From: Blastocatellia bacterium
GTDB lineage: Bacteria > Acidobacteriota > Blastocatellia > Chloracidobacteriales > Chloracidobacteriaceae
Direction: 5' to 3'
Assembly: GCA_019695185.1 (NCBI GenBank)
Contig: JAIBAN010000004.1
Span: 1 to 64,000 of the forward strand
Length of the DNA stretch: 64,000 bases
In this document: in pieces, positions 33,807 to 45,368 of the stretch
How the letters are laid out: every line of letters begins with the position of its first letter
Position numbering within the stretch: position 1 is the stretch's first letter
The notes under the pieces: model-generated
What the model saw: only the letters and a program-made list of their open reading frames with translations
The model's database searches: none
Told to the model about the DNA's origin: nothing
Made by a program: the position numbers and the translations under genes

Positions 33807-36800
33807 TTATTCGGGTTCAGCACGTTGAGGATTGACCGAAAGATTTGCATGGAACAATTCAACTGTTTCTTCCGGAGTTGTTGAAATGATGGTCTGCGTT
33901 TCCGCATTTTGCTCGCAGGTATCTCCGACATAGAGCTTGGAAAGCCTGGTTATCAGGGTTTGGGAATGAATTTCAGCCGTCGGGGTATCGTCCGAATTTA
34001 ACCGAACTGATTCCTTCTGCAATATTTCCGGAGGCAGTTCAGTTTGAATCCGACGTAAGAATTCAGCGACCTCCTTGGCCGAAGGACGGGTTAGCGGTTT
34101 TTTCCCAAGCATGGACAGAATCAGCTCTTCAACCAATGCGGGGGCTTCAGCCTGAAACGCACGAATGGGCGGCGGTGCCTGATTGAGGTGCATCAAAATC
34201 ACCTCAACCACATTGTTTTGCGGAGAATGAAAGGGTAACCGGCCACAGACCATTTCATAAAACATGATTCCCAGGCTGTAGACATCCGAGCGGTCCCCGT
34301 AATCTTTCCCGCTCAACCGTTCCGGGGCAATGTAGGAAGGCGTTCCGACAATCGTTCCGGTGCGGGTCAGGTTCTCATCAAAGTTGCCCGAATCGCCGCT
34401 GACCAGCTTGGCCAGTCCGAAATCAACCACTTTGACAATTTCGCCTTCATCCGATTGGTGGAGAAAAATATTATCCGGTTTAATGTCGCGGTGAATGATA
34501 CTCAAGGCATGGGCCGCAGCCAGGGCGTCACAGACCGGCAACAAAATCTCAATCATCCGTTGCAGTGAAAACCCTCTGCCCAGGCGCATTTCATCCGCCA
34601 GCGTATACCCTTCCAGCAACTCCATGACCAGATAGGCAATGCCCTCCTGTGAAATACCCGAATCAAGAATCGCAATGGCATTCGGGTGCCGCAGCCGGGC
34701 GGCGGAAATTCCTTCGCGGCGGAATCGTTCGACGGCATCGGCGGAATCATTTCCTTGTGCCGGACGAAAGACTTTGACGGCAATCGGGCGCTCCAAAACA
34801 AGTTGGGTACCCCGGAAAACCACTCCGAACCCGCCCGACCCGATTTTTTCCTCCAACCGGTACTTGCCGTCCAGCACGGTGCCGGGCAAGGCTTCGGCGA
34901 GGGCTGAAAAAATCCGGTCCGCTTGTTTTTGCGAGGCTTCAAGCTGGCTGATTTTTTGGTCCAGTTCCTTGTTTTTGCGCTCGACCTCGCTTTTACGGGC
35001 CTCGGTTTCGCGTTGTGCTTCCTGGAGTCGGTCCACGGCCTGGACCAGTTCCTTGGTGCGTTTGGCGACTTTGGCTTCCAGCTTTCGGGTTTGCATCTTC
35101 CAACGGTACAATCGCCACTGCATGCTTCCCACCAGACTGCCCAGTCCGACCAGAATCAACCCTGCGTAAGCCCAACCGGTGCGCCACCAGGGCGGAACAA
35201 TCGTCAGATGGAAATTCAACCTGGCCACGTCCCAGGCTCCATCAGCCAGCCCGGTGCGAACCTGCAAGACATATTCCCCCGGAGGCAACTGATTAAAGGT
35301 CACCTGATGGGCAGCCGCTCCAATCCAGGCGGTATTGAGACCTTCCATCCGGTATTGGTACAGGGTTCTTTCCGGGGCCGTAAAATCAAGGGCGGCAAAT
35401 TCAAAGGTGACGGTGTTGTCAAAATAGGGGAGGTGCAACGCCGTCACGCCTGGGAGCGGGGTTTTCAGTCGTACCGGACGGTCATGCACCCGCAGGTCCG
35501 TCAGCACCACTGGCGGCAGGGAAATGTCACTCTTCATCTGTTCCGGAAAAAAGATATTAAAACCGTTGACTCCGCCAAAGAACATCTCACCGGAACGGCT
35601 CTGATAGCCGGACCCCCGGTTGAATTCCTGGCTCTGCAACCCGTCTCTGGTCGAATAGAGTTTGATGGTGCGCGGGTTTTCCGTATAGCGCATGAGCCCG
35701 TTGTCGCTGCTGAACCAGAGTGCTCCGTCGGCAGCCTCCAGCACACAGTACACATTGTGATGGGGCACCAGTTCATTGTTTTCCCGGATTTGCTCAAAGA
35801 CAGTGGACTTCCGGTTGCGCAGCACATGAATTCCGCCGCCTTTGGTCGTCACCCAGAATTGGCCTTTCCGGTCTTCGTAAATACAGGTCACAAAATTGTC
35901 CCGCAACCCGTTCGGATTGTCGGCTGTCACATGATGCCAGGTGAGAAATTCTCCCTGTTGCGGGTCAAAGACCAGTACGCCGCTTTCAGCCAGTCCAATC
36001 CAGAGCAACCCGGCAGAATCCTCCATCAGTGTCTGGATGGTCAGGTCAAGGTTTTGGGCCCCCTCTCTGACTTCAGCCGGCAGCGGGAAAAAGGTGGTTT
36101 TTCCGGTTTCCGGGTCCAGCCGCCAAAGCTGATTTCCCCAACCACTCCATATGTTTCCCGCCCGGTCCTCCAACAAACGCCAGACCCAGAAAAACCGGTT
36201 TTTCAATTCCTGCGTGTCGGATGAGAATGGATGTTGTTCGATAAAACGCTCATGTTGCGCGTCAAACCGCCATAATCCTTCGGCTCCGCCCACCCACAGC
36301 CGGCCTTTTCGGTCTTCGAGCACTGAAAGCATGTGCGTATCGTTCAAATGATGTGGGTCATTCTGACGGTGGCCATAGGCTTGCCATTGATTGGTGCGCC
36401 GGTTCCAGCGGTTCAGACCGCCGAATTGCGTGGCCACCCAGAGGTCGCCGGTTATGCTTTCGCACATGCCCCGGACCAGATTGTGGTTGAGTTGATTGGT
36501 TTTTCCCGGTTCACTGCGAATGTGGGCAAACTTCCGTTTCTTGGGGGCATATTTGAAAAGACCCTCGGTCGACGTGCCAATCCACAAAACCCCCGTGCGG
36601 TCCTGGAACAGGGTTTGGACCAGCCAGTAAGCCGACCGTTCAACCTGAAGGCCGCCAAAGACCCATCGGAATGCCCCGGTTTGGGGATGATAAAAAATCA
36701 GCCCGTTGGGCGGTTTCATCTGACACCACAGAACCCCCTCCGGGTCAATTGCCATTTTGGCAATAGCCAGTTTGGGCCACGATACCTGTCCATCAAACCG

Positions 36801-37616
36801 GATGGGTGTCCAGCTTGTGGTTGACGGGGCAAAAGTGAAAAGGCCGACGGAGGTTGCCACCCACAGGTTTCCGGCAGGGTCCGGTTGAATCTGGTGGACC
36901 ATTGTGGTTGGGCCGGATTCGATGGGAATTGGGTAACGGGTTGGGTGCTGGCGCTGCGGGTCGAGGCTGTAGAGGCAGTCAAACAGCCCAAACCATAATC
37001 CTCCCCGACGGTCTTCGCAGAGCGTGGCATTGGTGTGCTTCAGCCGTTCCAGGTTACCAGTGGGTTGGAACACCGTGCTGAAAGTTCGGGTGGTCGCATC
37101 AAACCGGCAGAGCCCCAGACTGGTTCCCACCCACAACACACCGCGTTGGTCAACCAGCAACCCGGAAACTTCATTCGAAACCAGACTGTCGGAACGCCCT
37201 GGAACATTTTGATAGACCGTGATGTGTTCCGTCACCCGGTCCAGACAGCCGAGTCCTTTGTAGGTGCCAAACCAGATATTGCCGTCCCGGTCCTCGCACA
37301 GTGCCAGAATCCTTTGGTTCAGCAGGGTATGCGGGCTGCTCTGCTTATAAACAAATTTCTTAAAGGTAAACCCGTCGTAGCAGTTGATGCCGTCTTCGGT
37401 TCCAATCCAGAGGAACCCGAAATGGTCCTGAAAAATCGTGGTGATGGAGTTGTTGGAAAGGCCCTGTTCGTTGGTAAACCGGTCAAAGGAAAGCCGGGTC
37501 ACCAGCCGGTCCAAAATAGGGTCCGGTGCAGTGGTGGTGGCACTTTGAGCCTCAATCGGTCTTGTCATCCAGAGGAGGGCCATTATCCCCAGGATGGTTC
37601 TTGTAACCCAGTGCAT
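33807..37616 (-). CDS. Beta-propeller sensor Ser/Thr protein kinase
   Basis: 1269 aa. Signal peptide, then two-component-regulator propeller repeats (about 30-690; GFLWIGTEDGINCYDG, GNIWFGTYKGLGCLD, GVLWIGTSTEGLFKY) and a Y_Y_Y domain (about 720-800; YQYRMEGLNTAWIGA). One membrane helix (about 808-828), a long coiled coil (about 840-905) and a Ser/Thr kinase (from about 915: GSGGFGVVFRG, AVKVFRP, HRDIKPDNIF, DFGLAK, GTPSYIAPE). The usual output for this sensor architecture is a histidine kinase (HTCS), so coupling to a Hanks-type kinase is uncommon. The C-terminal tail holds TLITRL and TIISTTPEE motifs like those of the other kinase in this window. Ligand unknown, perhaps polysaccharide-derived. 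Confidence 0.93.
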   Translation of the reverse strand: MHWVTRTILGIMALLWMTRPIEAQSATTTAPDPILDRLVTRLSFDRFTNEQGLSNNSITTIFQDHFGFLWIGTEDGINCYDGFTFKKFVYKQSSPHTLLNQRILALCEDRDGNIWFGTYKGLGCLDRVTEHITVYQNVPGRSDSLVSNEVSGLLVDQRGVLWVGTSLGLCRFDATTRTFSTVFQPTGNLERLKHTNATLCEDRRGGLWFGLFDCLYSLDPQRQHPTRYPIPIESGPTTMVHQIQPDPAGNLWVATSVGLFTFAPSTTSWTPIRFDGQVSWPKLAIAKMAIDPEGVLWCQMKPPNGLIFYHPQTGAFRWVFGGLQVERSAYWLVQTLFQDRTGVLWIGTSTEGLFKYAPKKRKFAHIRSEPGKTNQLNHNLVRGMCESITGDLWVATQFGGLNRWNRRTNQWQAYGHRQNDPHHLNDTHMLSVLEDRKGRLWVGGAEGLWRFDAQHERFIEQHPFSSDTQELKNRFFWVWRLLEDRAGNIWSGWGNQLWRLDPETGKTTFFPLPAEVREGAQNLDLTIQTLMEDSAGLLWIGLAESGVLVFDPQQGEFLTWHHVTADNPNGLRDNFVTCIYEDRKGQFWVTTKGGGIHVLRNRKSTVFEQIRENNELVPHHNVYCVLEAADGALWFSSDNGLMRYTENPRTIKLYSTRDGLQSQEFNRGSGYQSRSGEMFFGGVNGFNIFFPEQMKSDISLPPVVLTDLRVHDRPVRLKTPLPGVTALHLPYFDNTVTFEFAALDFTAPERTLYQYRMEGLNTAWIGAAAHQVTFNQLPPGEYVLQVRTGLADGAWDVARLNFHLTIVPPWWRTGWAYAGLILVGLGSLVGSMQWRLYRWKMQTRKLEAKVAKRTKELVQAVDRLQEAQRETEARKSEVERKNKELDQKISQLEASQKQADRIFSALAEALPGTVLDGKYRLEEKIGSGGFGVVFRGTQLVLERPIAVKVFRPAQGNDSADAVERFRREGISAARLRHPNAIAILDSGISQEGIAYLVMELLEGYTLADEMRLGRGFSLQRMIEILLPVCDALAAAHALSIIHRDIKPDNIFLHQSDEGEIVKVVDFGLAKLVSGDSGNFDENLTRTGTIVGTPSYIAPERLSGKDYGDRSDVYSLGIMFYEMVCGRLPFHSPQNNVVEVILMHLNQAPPPIRAFQAEAPALVEELILSMLGKKPLTRPSAKEVAEFLRRIQTELPPEILQKESVRLNSDDTPTAEIHSQTLITRLSKLYVGDTCEQNAETQTIISTTPEETVELFHANLSVNPQRAEPE

Positions 37617-37736
37617 GAGCCGGCCTCTGCTTGTGTGAAAATGAAAGAAAGGAAATCAGATGCCCTATTCTAAATCATTTCACAAAAGATTGACTCGCCA
37701 TGAGTGGTCTTTTTTGGCTGCGCGGTGAAAAAAGCG

Positions 37737-38204
37737 TCACTGCCGGGTGGTCCCCACCGCCGGGGCAGGTTGCTGGAACCAGACTTCGTGATGCACCACA
37801 AACGGTTCCAGTTTGAGCAGATATTCGGGGTCTTTCGGCAAGTGATGCGTTTTCTCGTAGTCTTCGCCGGCAAACCGCTTGATGGCATCAATGGATCCCC
37901 AAAAGGAAATCACTGTGAATTCAGTGGTTTGCCCTTCATCCCGGCGAAACGACTGCACGCCAAGATTGCCCGGAATGGCCAGGATTTTTTTGATGCCCGC
38001 TTCATATAAATATTTTTCGTACTCGTCGGCTTTCGTTTTGAGCGTGGAACCATGCCAGACACGGGCAATGACTTTGGTGGCCGATGCCTGTCCGGCAGGC
38101 TTTGCCGCCGAAGTTGCCGGTTTTTCCTGGGCCAGAATTGCGGGTACGCTTCCAGAGCAAAGCCATACCAGGCTGATGACGGCTGTCAGTAACACTTTGA
38201 CCAT
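37737..38204 (-). CDS. Exported antibiotic-biosynthesis-monooxygenase-like protein
   Basis: 155 aa from ATG 38204, which has AGGTG 5 nt upstream; a GTG at 38213 is also in frame. Signal peptide (VKVLLTAVISLVWLCSGSVPAILAQ), then a single ferredoxin-like ABM fold (VIARVWHGSTLKTKADEYEKYL, GVQSFRRDEGQTTEFTVISFW, HHLPKDPEYLLKLEPFVVHHEVW). ABM domains often handle haem or quinone-like small molecules; an exported form is less usual. Function not assigned. Confidence 0.75.
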   Translation of the reverse strand: MVKVLLTAVISLVWLCSGSVPAILAQEKPATSAAKPAGQASATKVIARVWHGSTLKTKADEYEKYLYEAGIKKILAIPGNLGVQSFRRDEGQTTEFTVISFWGSIDAIKRFAGEDYEKTHHLPKDPEYLLKLEPFVVHHEVWFQQPAPAVGTTRQ

Positions 38205-38352
38205 AAGCTTCACCTGTGCAGAACAGAAAGGGCAGGAGGTTCGGATGGTTCAACACTTTGGGCAATTTCCGGCGTGTCCGTCAACTGAAATTCCCTTCGC
38301 CAGCCAAGTTGGGTGGCATGAGACCGGGAAACAGTGATAAAGAACCGCCAAA

Positions 38353-38494
38353 GAATTGAGAATTGAGAATTGAGAATTGAGAATTGAGAATTTGTAATCC
38401 ATTAGATGAAAAACCACCTCAGAAGAGAGCCAATCCACTCTTGTTTTCTGTTTATTCTCAATTCTCAATTCTCAATTCTCAATTCTCAATTCTC
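38353..38494. repeat. GAATTGA inverted-repeat element upstream of carB
   Basis: Left arm 38353-38392 and right arm 38455-38494, each about 5.5 perfect units, core about 62 nt. The right arm ends 20 bp before the carB ATG. The 38205-38352 remainder of the gap holds nothing that I can name. Confidence 0.95.
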
Positions 38495-38514
38495 TTCGCG
38501 GAACTCACAACATC

Positions 38515-41727
<3,213 letters not shown>

Positions 41728-41787
41728 ACCTCGACGACGGTTTGATTAAAACCGCGAAACACGCGAACGACGCGAAAAAAATAAAAA

Positions 41788-41822
41788 GACTGGAGCACGA
41801 GCGGGACGCTTGCGCTCCAGTC
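41788..41822 (+). terminator. Hairpin after carB
   Basis: Stem GACTGGAGC / GCTCCAGTC with a further inner AGCG/CGCT pairing, 60 bp past the carB stop. The flanking A-run on the left would be a T-run on the minus strand, so it may act in both directions. Confidence 0.5.
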
Positions 41823-41829
41823 CTTGAAC

Positions 41830-41865
41830 CAGTCCTCAGTCCTCAGACCTCAGTCCTCAGTCCTG
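41830..41865. repeat. GGACTGA-family array, single right arm
   Basis: Five units read as CAGTCCT, one changed to CAGACCT, ending 3 bp before the stop codon of the AlbA_2 gene. No left arm is present; the carB hairpin sits where it would be. Confidence 0.85.
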
Positions 41866-41868
41866 CTT

Positions 41869-43161
41869 TCATGCTCCCGGCAGTTCAATCCGGAATTCGG
41901 TGGGTGAAATCGTCAGTTTTGGCTCCCGCCCGGTAAAGCGGAGGATTTCCCGGCGAATCAGCGGCAGAGCGCCCCGCACGGTTTTCAGTCCATAGGCGTC
42001 GTTGAGGAAGAAACTTTTCAGGCGCGGATTGTTGGGAATGCTCACCCCGTAGCTTTCCACGGTCGGGCGCTGCCAGCCTTTGGTAATGGCCGGGTTGGCG
42101 ATTTCAATCCGCCGGTCAAAAACCAGCACCCGCACCCAGTCTTCGCGGGCACCGTAGTCGCGGTGAACCAGAGCATTGGTCAGGGCTTCCCAGATGGCTT
42201 TGCGCGGATAGAGCGCCCGCCGTTCAGCCACGCCCCGATTGGCGACAATCCGTTGCGGAAGTGTTTCACACAAATCCACATACCGGTTGACAAAGCTTTC
42301 CGTCCGCTCATAGAGGTTTCCCAGATTGCCGACAAAAATGGTCTGTTCCACCAACGGAGCCGTCACGCTGTCACCTGAAAACCTTGAAGCCACCACCCGG
42401 CTGCGCGGCAGCGTCTGTTCGAGTGCTTTGCTCTTTCCAAACAGCAGCAACCCGCTCATGGTCGGTGTGTAATCTTTCCCCTGATACACGGCCAACTGCA
42501 TATCCTGCATGACACGGGCCGTAGGGAACCCATCGGGCAGCTTGACCATGCCGTCATAGAGTGCCCGCACGTACCCCCACACCAATCCTTCATCAATATC
42601 GTCAAAAGCAGCATCAAACCAGGGAATCTGCTCAAATCCGGCAGGTTTATAACGGTGAAAGAGTTCGGCCACTTCATCCGGTTCGGCTTCGCGCTTGATG
42701 GAACCGACCCGGATGTAAAATCGCTGGTCCCGCATCCGGTGCGGTGCGCGCCGGTCATCACATTCCAGCACCAGAATCCGGCGTCCGTTGTCAAACGCCA
42801 CTTTGTTCATGAACGGATGAACCGGTGGCAGGATTTCGTGGGCGCAGATTTCACGCAGTTCCTCTTCCACTCGGTCGGCATTATCAAGCCCTTCCACCCG
42901 GCAGGTATCGCTCACGCCAAAAAAGATGGCACCGCCGCCGGAATTGGCCATGGCGCAAATTTCCATGGCGATTTTGTCAGGGTTGCTCAACCGGATTTTG
43001 AATTCAACTTCGCTGTCCTCCCCGCCGCGAATCAAATCCAGCACCTCGCGCCGGTCCAGCGTGTGGTAATTGTCGCGCGTCACCATATGTTCATACAGTG
43101 CGCGTTCCGTCTGCGGCTCAAAGCGGGAGGAGGGCAACCAACGGACCTTTTTCTTTCCCAT
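41869..43161 (-). CDS. AlbA_2 (Schlafen-like) domain regulator with C-terminal HATPase_c_4 region
   Basis: 430 aa. The N-terminal AlbA_2 domain (about 30-150) shows ESEVEFK-type motif SEVEFKIRLSN, ANSGGGAIFFGVSD and FYIRVGSIKREA. The C-terminal GHKL-like part has IWEALTNALVHRDYGAREDW. Proteins with this layout are annotated as putative transcriptional regulators or helicase-like; some related ones act in anti-phage defence. There is no adjacent defence gene. No clear ribosome site. Confidence 0.85.
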   Translation of the reverse strand: MGKKKVRWLPSSRFEPQTERALYEHMVTRDNYHTLDRREVLDLIRGGEDSEVEFKIRLSNPDKIAMEICAMANSGGGAIFFGVSDTCRVEGLDNADRVEEELREICAHEILPPVHPFMNKVAFDNGRRILVLECDDRRAPHRMRDQRFYIRVGSIKREAEPDEVAELFHRYKPAGFEQIPWFDAAFDDIDEGLVWGYVRALYDGMVKLPDGFPTARVMQDMQLAVYQGKDYTPTMSGLLLFGKSKALEQTLPRSRVVASRFSGDSVTAPLVEQTIFVGNLGNLYERTESFVNRYVDLCETLPQRIVANRGVAERRALYPRKAIWEALTNALVHRDYGAREDWVRVLVFDRRIEIANPAITKGWQRPTVESYGVSIPNNPRLKSFFLNDAYGLKTVRGALPLIRREILRFTGREPKLTISPTEFRIELPGA

Positions 43162-43180
43162 ATAAACTTTTGTTTGGTCG

Positions 43181-43269
43181 GTCGTGGGTTATGGATTGTG
43201 GGTTGTCAAATTTCCTGAAGTGAAGCACGTTCATTACAACTCACAGCCCACAACTCACGACCCACAACT
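43181..43269. repeat. TTGTGGG/TCGTGAG inverted-repeat element
   Basis: Left arm 43181-43206 (GTCGTGGGTTATGGATTGTG), right arm 43235-43269 (CTCACAGCCCACAACTCACG), degenerate heptamer periodicity, core about 28 nt. The same design with another unit family; the right arm ends 8 bp before the next stop codon. Confidence 0.8.
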
Positions 43270-43277
43270 TTGCACCA

Positions 43278-43907
43278 TCAAGGAAATTCGATTTTGGGCA
43301 AAGTGATGCGGGGCAAGGTGATTTTGGGCATCACTGCCGTCAGGGGCACGTCGCCCGTCAGTTTTTTCTTGATATGACGCTTAAAAATAAAAACCGAAAC
43401 ATCAAATTCGGTGTCAACCTGATATTTCAATTCAATGCCGTCCAAAACTCCCTGGACGCCAACTTCGGGTAAAACCGTTAAATCAACCGTCACCGGAAAC
43501 ACCAGCAGGGCTGCTCCGTTTGCCGGCAGCTTGATTTGTGGTTTGTATTTGCCGTTACCGCTCGGCACATCGTTCAGCTTGATTCGGTAGGTCAGGTTCG
43601 AAACCGTCAAATCGGAAAACGGGTTTTTCAATTCCACGGTCACAGCCAAATCAGCCGTCGTCAAATGGATTTTTTCAAGCTGGATGCTTTTGACATGCAG
43701 TTCCGGTTCCGGTGTTTCGGATTTGTTTTTTTCCGCCTTGGGCTCAGATTTGGCCGGTGCCTGCGGGCGGAAAATAGTCCGCAGCCCTGCCAACGGGCGG
43801 GGCCGCCTGGGTGGTTCTTCGGTTTGTGCCGATACCGGAGCACTTCCCCAACCCCACAGGAAGCTTACTCCAACCAGAAGGAAAGCGCGCATCATTGGTT
43901 GAATCAT
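43278..43907 (-). CDS. WHy/LEA14-type lipoprotein-like exported protein
   Basis: 209 aa from ATG 43907; a GTG at 43928 is also possible. Signal peptide (MRAFLLVGVSFLWGWGSAPVSAQ), a Pro/Lys/Glu-rich linker, and a WHy/LEA_2 beta-sandwich (about 95-205; VKSIQLEKIHLTTADLAVTV, LKNPFSDLTVSNLTYRIKLN, KLTGDVPL). LEA_2 domains protect against desiccation in plants; in bacteria the role is open. Monocistronic. Confidence 0.8.
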   Translation of the reverse strand: MIQPMMRAFLLVGVSFLWGWGSAPVSAQTEEPPRRPRPLAGLRTIFRPQAPAKSEPKAEKNKSETPEPELHVKSIQLEKIHLTTADLAVTVELKNPFSDLTVSNLTYRIKLNDVPSGNGKYKPQIKLPANGAALLVFPVTVDLTVLPEVGVQGVLDGIELKYQVDTEFDVSVFIFKRHIKKKLTGDVPLTAVMPKITLPRITLPKIEFP

Positions 43908-44117
43908 ACTGCTCAAGCCGCCTTTCACAACCGCTGTTGCCCATTTATACCACGCAGGCTGTGTTCTTGCGTTGCTGATGTCCGGGTGACCGTCACGAAT
44001 TTTGGAAAATAATACCGAAAAAAGAAAACAGACCGCACTGGCTGTTTCCGTGATGCTGAACCCAAGGGGCAGCCTGGAAAAGCAGGGCGGTCAGTTTTGG
44101 TTCCGGATTCGGGTGCG

Positions 44118-44414
44118 TTATTTGTCTTTACCCAGAAAGTTATTGGAGACCTGCTGGGCAATCGAGTTTTTCAGGTCTTCGGCAGCGCGGGCAAGCAACT
44201 TGGCTGCCACGGCTGAGGTTGAAGTAGCCTGCCCCAACGTGACGCAGGTTTCCAGAATGGACAGGGTTTGCCGATTGACAGGCACGGTCAAAACCTGAGA
44301 CGGGCGACCCCGACGGCTGACTTTGACGGCTTTTTCTTCGACCGGTTCCGGAGCCGGGGCCGGGGTGACTTCGGGAGCGGCAGCGCTGGCAGCTTTACGA
44401 CCACGTGGTGGCAT
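44118..44414 (-). CDS. Small basic protein with AT-hook-like motif
   Basis: 98 aa. AGGAGGA lies 7 nt before ATG, a strong start signal. The first 45 residues are Pro/Ala-rich with RRGRPSQ, the core of an AT-hook; the rest is one predicted helical module (QTLSILETCVTLGQATSTSAVAAKLLARAAEDLKNS). A DNA-binding or nucleoid-associated role is possible but inferred from the motif alone. Confidence 0.7.
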   Translation of the reverse strand: MPPRGRKAASAAAPEVTPAPAPEPVEEKAVKVSRRGRPSQVLTVPVNRQTLSILETCVTLGQATSTSAVAAKLLARAAEDLKNSIAQQVSNNFLGKDK

Positions 44415-44919
44415 GTGACTTCCTCCTCAAGGAAAAAATTGATTGATTTTGAAGCAATGAATTGATTTCAGCCAACGGTATTGCCGCTGGCATTTGCTTG
44501 AAATACTGATTCCCGGAAATTCATTCCTCAAAGAATTTGCAGAAATGAAATATAGACACCAGCCGGAGAATCAAAAAAAAACGCTTGGAAAAAGAAATTT
44601 GGGCAAATACCTGTGGTTTTTGCCGCTGGATTGATGGCGCGGGAAGTCTAAACGGTGGCCACTATACTGACGAATCAATGAAAAGGCAATTGGAAATTCA
44701 AATTTTTGGAGGCAGGTATATTCTCAAACAAGGAAAAGAAAATCACCTTGTGAATGAGGCTTTTGGCAGGTCAAATGTTAGGCAAAAGTCGCATGAAATC
44801 AGGCTTTTTTGATGCTACCGGAGCAAGCTGGTCAAGCCATGAAAAACAATCTGAAAAGTAAATTCAAAGGGCTTTTCAACCCTTTGCCCAAACATAAAAA
44901 GACGGGGGTTTCAGGCTCT
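44415..44919. other. AT-rich gap
   Basis: 505 bp, clearly richer in A/T than the surrounding genes. One 75-codon frame (TTG start at 44585) is open but shows no recognisable domain or ribosome site, so it is not called. No heptamer array is present in the AT-rich part. Confidence 0.5.
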
Positions 44920-45183
44920 TTATTTGATGACCGGAAACTGTGGCGGAACCACTTGGGCACCGGGACCGGCCTTCAAATGGCGTTCCACTTTCCCTTTGTA
45001 GACAGCCAGACAGCGACGACACCGGTACAGGGCTTCTCCTGGGCCAAGCTGGGCCATGGTTTCCACCGGAGCGGTCAACCATTCCTTGATTTGGCCGTTG
45101 CAGACCTGTTCTTTGCCTTTTTCATCCGTCCGTTTGACGGTGCAATTAAAATGCAGTGAGTTTTTGAATTCGTGAAAGGACAT
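44920..45183 (-). CDS. Small Cys-containing hypothetical protein
   Basis: 87 aa. Four cysteines (FNCTVKR, QVCNGQ, YRCRRC) could form a zinc site of the ribbon type; the rest (QIKEWLTAPVETMAQLGPGE) is polar. Family not recognised. The ATG has no ribosome site because a GGGTTCA array begins 4 bp upstream. Confidence 0.55.
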   Translation of the reverse strand: MSFHEFKNSLHFNCTVKRTDEKGKEQVCNGQIKEWLTAPVETMAQLGPGEALYRCRRCLAVYKGKVERHLKAGPGAQVVPPQFPVIK

Positions 45184-45187
45184 ATTT

Positions 45188-45358
45188 AGGGTTCAAGGTT
45201 CGGGGTTCAGGGTTCAGGGTTCAGGGTTCAGGGTTCAGGGAATTGAACCTGAGAAAACGAAGGCTTTCAAGCTCCGGTCTTGTTCTCATTCGATTTTTAA
45301 TGATACTTGCATCGGCTGGCAACAAACAGACTTGAAAGAATTCTCAATTCTCAATTCG
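45188..45358. repeat. Mismatched repeat locus: GGGTTCA left arm, GAATTGA right arm
   Basis: Left arm of about seven GGGTTCA units (45188-45240) and a right arm of AATTCTC units (45338-45358). The two arms belong to different families, and the core in between matches no other core here. This is the only locus in the window where two facing arms do not correspond, and it sits directly before a helicase missing its first domain. Confidence 0.85.
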
Positions 45359-45368
45359 AACTTCAATT

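Noticed and set aside
44585-44812. 75-codon plus-strand frame in the AT-rich gap
   Set aside because: TTG start, no ribosome site, no recognisable domain; AT-rich sequence does not support coding.
45184-45368. Frameshifted remnant of the missing helicase domain
   Set aside because: Only 185 bp separate the small gene from the helicase, filled mostly by repeats; no motif I or II remnant is readable in any frame.
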